From: Candidatus Nomurabacteria bacterium | GTDB taxonomy: Bacteria; Patescibacteriota; Minisyncoccia; Phycocordibacterales; UBA9973 | Length of the DNA stretch: 14,176 nt | Direction of reading: 5' to 3' | NCBI GenBank assembly: GCA_023267245.1 | Contig: JAHFNP010000009.1 | Location: forward strand, 1 to 14,176 | Part shown: positions 12,783 to 14,176 of the stretch, one piece after another | Layout: each line of letters opens with the position of its first letter | Position numbering within the stretch: the first letter of the stretch is position 1 | Program-made: the position numbers and the translations under genes | Notes under the pieces: model-generated | What the model was told of the DNA's origin: nothing | What the model saw: only the letters and a program-made list of their open reading frames with translations | Databases searched by the model: none

Positions 12783-13346
12783 TTAAATAAGAATTTCCAA
12801 TAATTCAGGAAAGGCCTCCCCTTTTAAATCCGAGATGACAAAATGTCCCTTGTCTTTAAACTCATGAATGATTGCATTGGGGATTTTTTCTTTTATCATT
12901 TCAAATGATTTTAATACGCCTTCATGATCATCGCTCGATATAAAAATATGCAATTCAGTTCTAGACGGAAGTGACGGATCAATTTCAAAATCAAAAAAGT
13001 TTGTAGGAAGTTCGTGTAATGGATCAAGCCATGGCGCGACCAAAATAACCTTTTGCGGTTTCAAATCAGGATGTTCTGAAAGATATCTGAGCAAAAATCC
13101 TCCGCCACAGCTATGCCCAACAAGGATAGTGTCTTTGTCTATAATAAAATTCTCTATAACCTTGACCCATTCTTCATAAATAGGATCATACGGTTTAGGG
13201 AATTCTAAAGCCTGGCTCAAAATATCTTTAAGCGACAATTGCCTTTGAATCCATGGAAACCATTGATTGTTCGATGGAGACACAACACTAGGATCATAAA
13301 ACTCTTTTTCATCTGGGGACCCGTGAATTAAAATAACTTGTTTCAT
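12783..13346 (-). CDS. Alpha/beta hydrolase, RBBP9/YdeN-like, 187 aa
   Basis: A small alpha/beta-hydrolase fold protein. The first strand and oxyanion loop read QVILIHGSP (3-11). The nucleophile elbow is GHSCGG with Ser79, the acid is Asp139 or Asp140 in FISSDDHEGV, and the catalytic His168 is in DKGHFV. Size, the HGSP start and GHSCGG fit the RBBP9/YdeN serine hydrolase family. Substrates of bacterial members are mostly unknown, so only esterase/hydrolase activity can be inferred. It lies between the HD-domain gene (4-base gap) and recO (2-base gap). A leaderless-type extended -10 at 13353-13361 may give it its own transcript. Confidence 0.87.
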   Translation of the reverse strand: MKQVILIHGSPDEKEFYDPSVVSPSNNQWFPWIQRQLSLKDILSQALEFPKPYDPIYEEWVKVIENFIIDKDTILVGHSCGGGFLLRYLSEHPDLKPQKVILVAPWLDPLHELPTNFFDFEIDPSLPSRTELHIFISSDDHEGVLKSFEMIKEKIPNAIIHEFKDKGHFVISDLKGEAFPELLEILI

Positions 13347-13350
13347 ATTG

Positions 13351-13989
13351 TTATTTTATCACGAAACCTTTCAATTCTTTTGTTATCATATCCACTTGCT
13401 CGTTTGTTATATCCTCGGGTTTTATTTTAGACTTTGCAAAAATTTGCCTCTCAACTTCTCGAATACATTCTCGATATTCTTGCTCTTCAATACGAAATTT
13501 TCTATGGCTGTACCTTTTCTCTCCATCAATGAATCTTTCTTCTATGGAAAAAACGCTGAACGGACCGACTCGCATATCGGAATAAAAACATATTTTCGCT
13601 TCAATGTCGGTGCCTTGAACACGCTCGCATGCTTTACGAAAACCAAAGTCGTCTATCAGGCCGAGAACCCTTTGGGAAACATTCAATTCTTTAGATATGG
13701 CGATAGTTGCATGATGCTCATCATTTCCATACCTTTCCTTATATTCTTTTTGAATGTCGCTCCAATACTCAACACCTTCGGGTTTGGTGAATTCTGGAAA
13801 GTAATTTAGATCAAATTTAATAATATTGCCCATGTCGTGAAGCAGACAAGCTTCAATTATTTTTTCCTTATCAAGATTCTCTTTAAAATTATCGCAAATA
13901 ATCGAAGCGACAGCCGCGACTCGATACATATGCTCTTTCAAATTCGGCATCAATTTATGTTCCTGATAGATTTCTTCAATGCTTCTCAT
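13351..13989 (-). CDS. HD-domain metal-dependent phosphohydrolase, 212 aa
   Basis: The HD superfamily signature is complete: His20 in LKEHMYRVAAVA, His51-Asp52 in LLHDMGN, a histidine pair 92-93 in DEHHATIA, and Asp138 in YSDMRV. HD proteins hydrolyse phosphate bonds in nucleotides or RNA, depending on the subfamily. This one is a stand-alone domain with a charged C-terminal helix (REVERQIFAKSKIK), and its substrate cannot be read from sequence. Its ATG follows the stop of the probable ileS by 4 bases, so it looks co-transcribed with that gene. It ends in VIK and TAA, and those bases also form a good extended -10 box for the next gene. Confidence 0.85.
   Translation of the reverse strand: MRSIEEIYQEHKLMPNLKEHMYRVAAVASIICDNFKENLDKEKIIEACLLHDMGNIIKFDLNYFPEFTKPEGVEYWSDIQKEYKERYGNDEHHATIAISKELNVSQRVLGLIDDFGFRKACERVQGTDIEAKICFYSDMRVGPFSVFSIEERFIDGEKRYSHRKFRIEEQEYRECIREVERQIFAKSKIKPEDITNEQVDMITKELKGFVIK
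13353..13361 (-). promoter_or_regulatory. Extended -10 promoter of the alpha/beta hydrolase gene
   Basis: TGATAAAAT (TG 13361-13360, hexamer 13358-13353) ends 6 bases before ATG at 13346. Its last T is the first base of the TAA stop of the HD gene. No good -35 box is present, so it would rely on the extended -10. Confidence 0.4.
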
Positions 13990-13993
13990 AAAA

Positions 13994-14176
13994 TTATTTC
14001 TTAATTTCTATCTTAAATAAAAGATCTCCTATCTTTACTTCCGCGCCATCATTCGACTTGAATTCAATTTCTTTCACTTGCGCGGATTTTTTGAGATCAA
14101 TATTAAATTTTGAAATCAATTCTTGACCGACTGCGTCAGTTTCAACTTCCAATACGATCTGGTCGCTTGGAACAAG
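13994..14176 (-). CDS. ileS: C-terminal fragment of a probable isoleucyl-tRNA synthetase (partial)
   Basis: The last 60 codons of a gene enter from the right edge and end in TAA at 13994-13996. The peptide starts LVPSDQIVLEVETDAVGQ and continues with a Lys/Glu-rich stretch (KEIEFKSNDGAEVKIGD) before ending in LLFKIEIKK. The pattern (LVPSD.I.LE.ETD, an amphipathic helix, then VKEIEF and a KIGDL.FKI.L strand) matches my memory of the extra C-terminal domain of Patescibacteria/archaeal-type IleRS. The catalytic part is outside the window, so the assignment is tentative; another class I synthetase such as ValRS is the main alternative. The next gene starts 4 bases later. Confidence 0.5.
   Translation of the reverse strand, partial: LVPSDQIVLEVETDAVGQELISKFNIDLKKSAQVKEIEFKSNDGAEVKIGDLLFKIEIKK

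Overview
The window looks like chromosomal DNA of a Patescibacteria (CPR) member, most likely Parcubacteria-like. This is an inference from several signs: AT-rich sequence (roughly 40% GC by eye), very tight gene packing, a short RecO, a MetRS without a C-terminal tRNA-binding domain, an EF-P with a non-standard tip loop, an eukaryote/archaeal-type (alpha2) GlyRS, few Shine-Dalgarno sites, and short palindromic segments read through in frame inside conserved enzymes. Stop codons are almost all TAA, and the genetic code appears standard.

Left end (1-2330), plus strand: the tail of an unknown gene overlaps a 115-aa unknown gene. A gene-free stretch of about 370 bases follows. It has a good promoter at one end, a chain of hairpins in the middle and a strong terminator at the other end, and is probably a non-coding RNA. 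Then come efp (elongation factor P), a bidirectional terminator, a small basic 45-aa protein on the minus strand, a divergent promoter pair around a perfect inverted repeat, and an unknown 171-aa gene with its own terminator.

Remainder (2336-14176), all minus strand, described in transcription order from the right end. The tail of a probable isoleucyl-tRNA synthetase is followed by an HD-domain protein, an alpha/beta hydrolase and recO. Next is a 640-aa membrane-anchored extracellular protein, followed by glyS, an M16 zinc protease, an AI-2E-family permease, metG and tatD. Then comes a self-contained cassette for a secreted, beta-barrel-like protein with its own promoter and terminator. The last genes are the classic ribosomal/replication operon rpsF-ssb-rpsR. 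Most of these are informational housekeeping genes (tRNA charging, translation, repair, nuclease), with a few envelope genes between them.

Three patterns deserve attention. (1) Six genes (efp, rpsF, the AI-2E permease, glyS, the 640-aa protein, the alpha/beta hydrolase) have an extended -10 box TGNTANNAT ending only 6-8 bases before an ATG, which predicts leaderless mRNAs. Two of these boxes sit on the stop codon of the preceding gene. (2) Three conserved enzymes (TatD, MetRS, GlyRS) each carry a different short palindromic or repeat insertion that stays in frame. (3) The 417-784 gap looks like a structured RNA gene that I cannot assign to a known family. No CRISPR array, transposase, rRNA or tRNA gene is visible.
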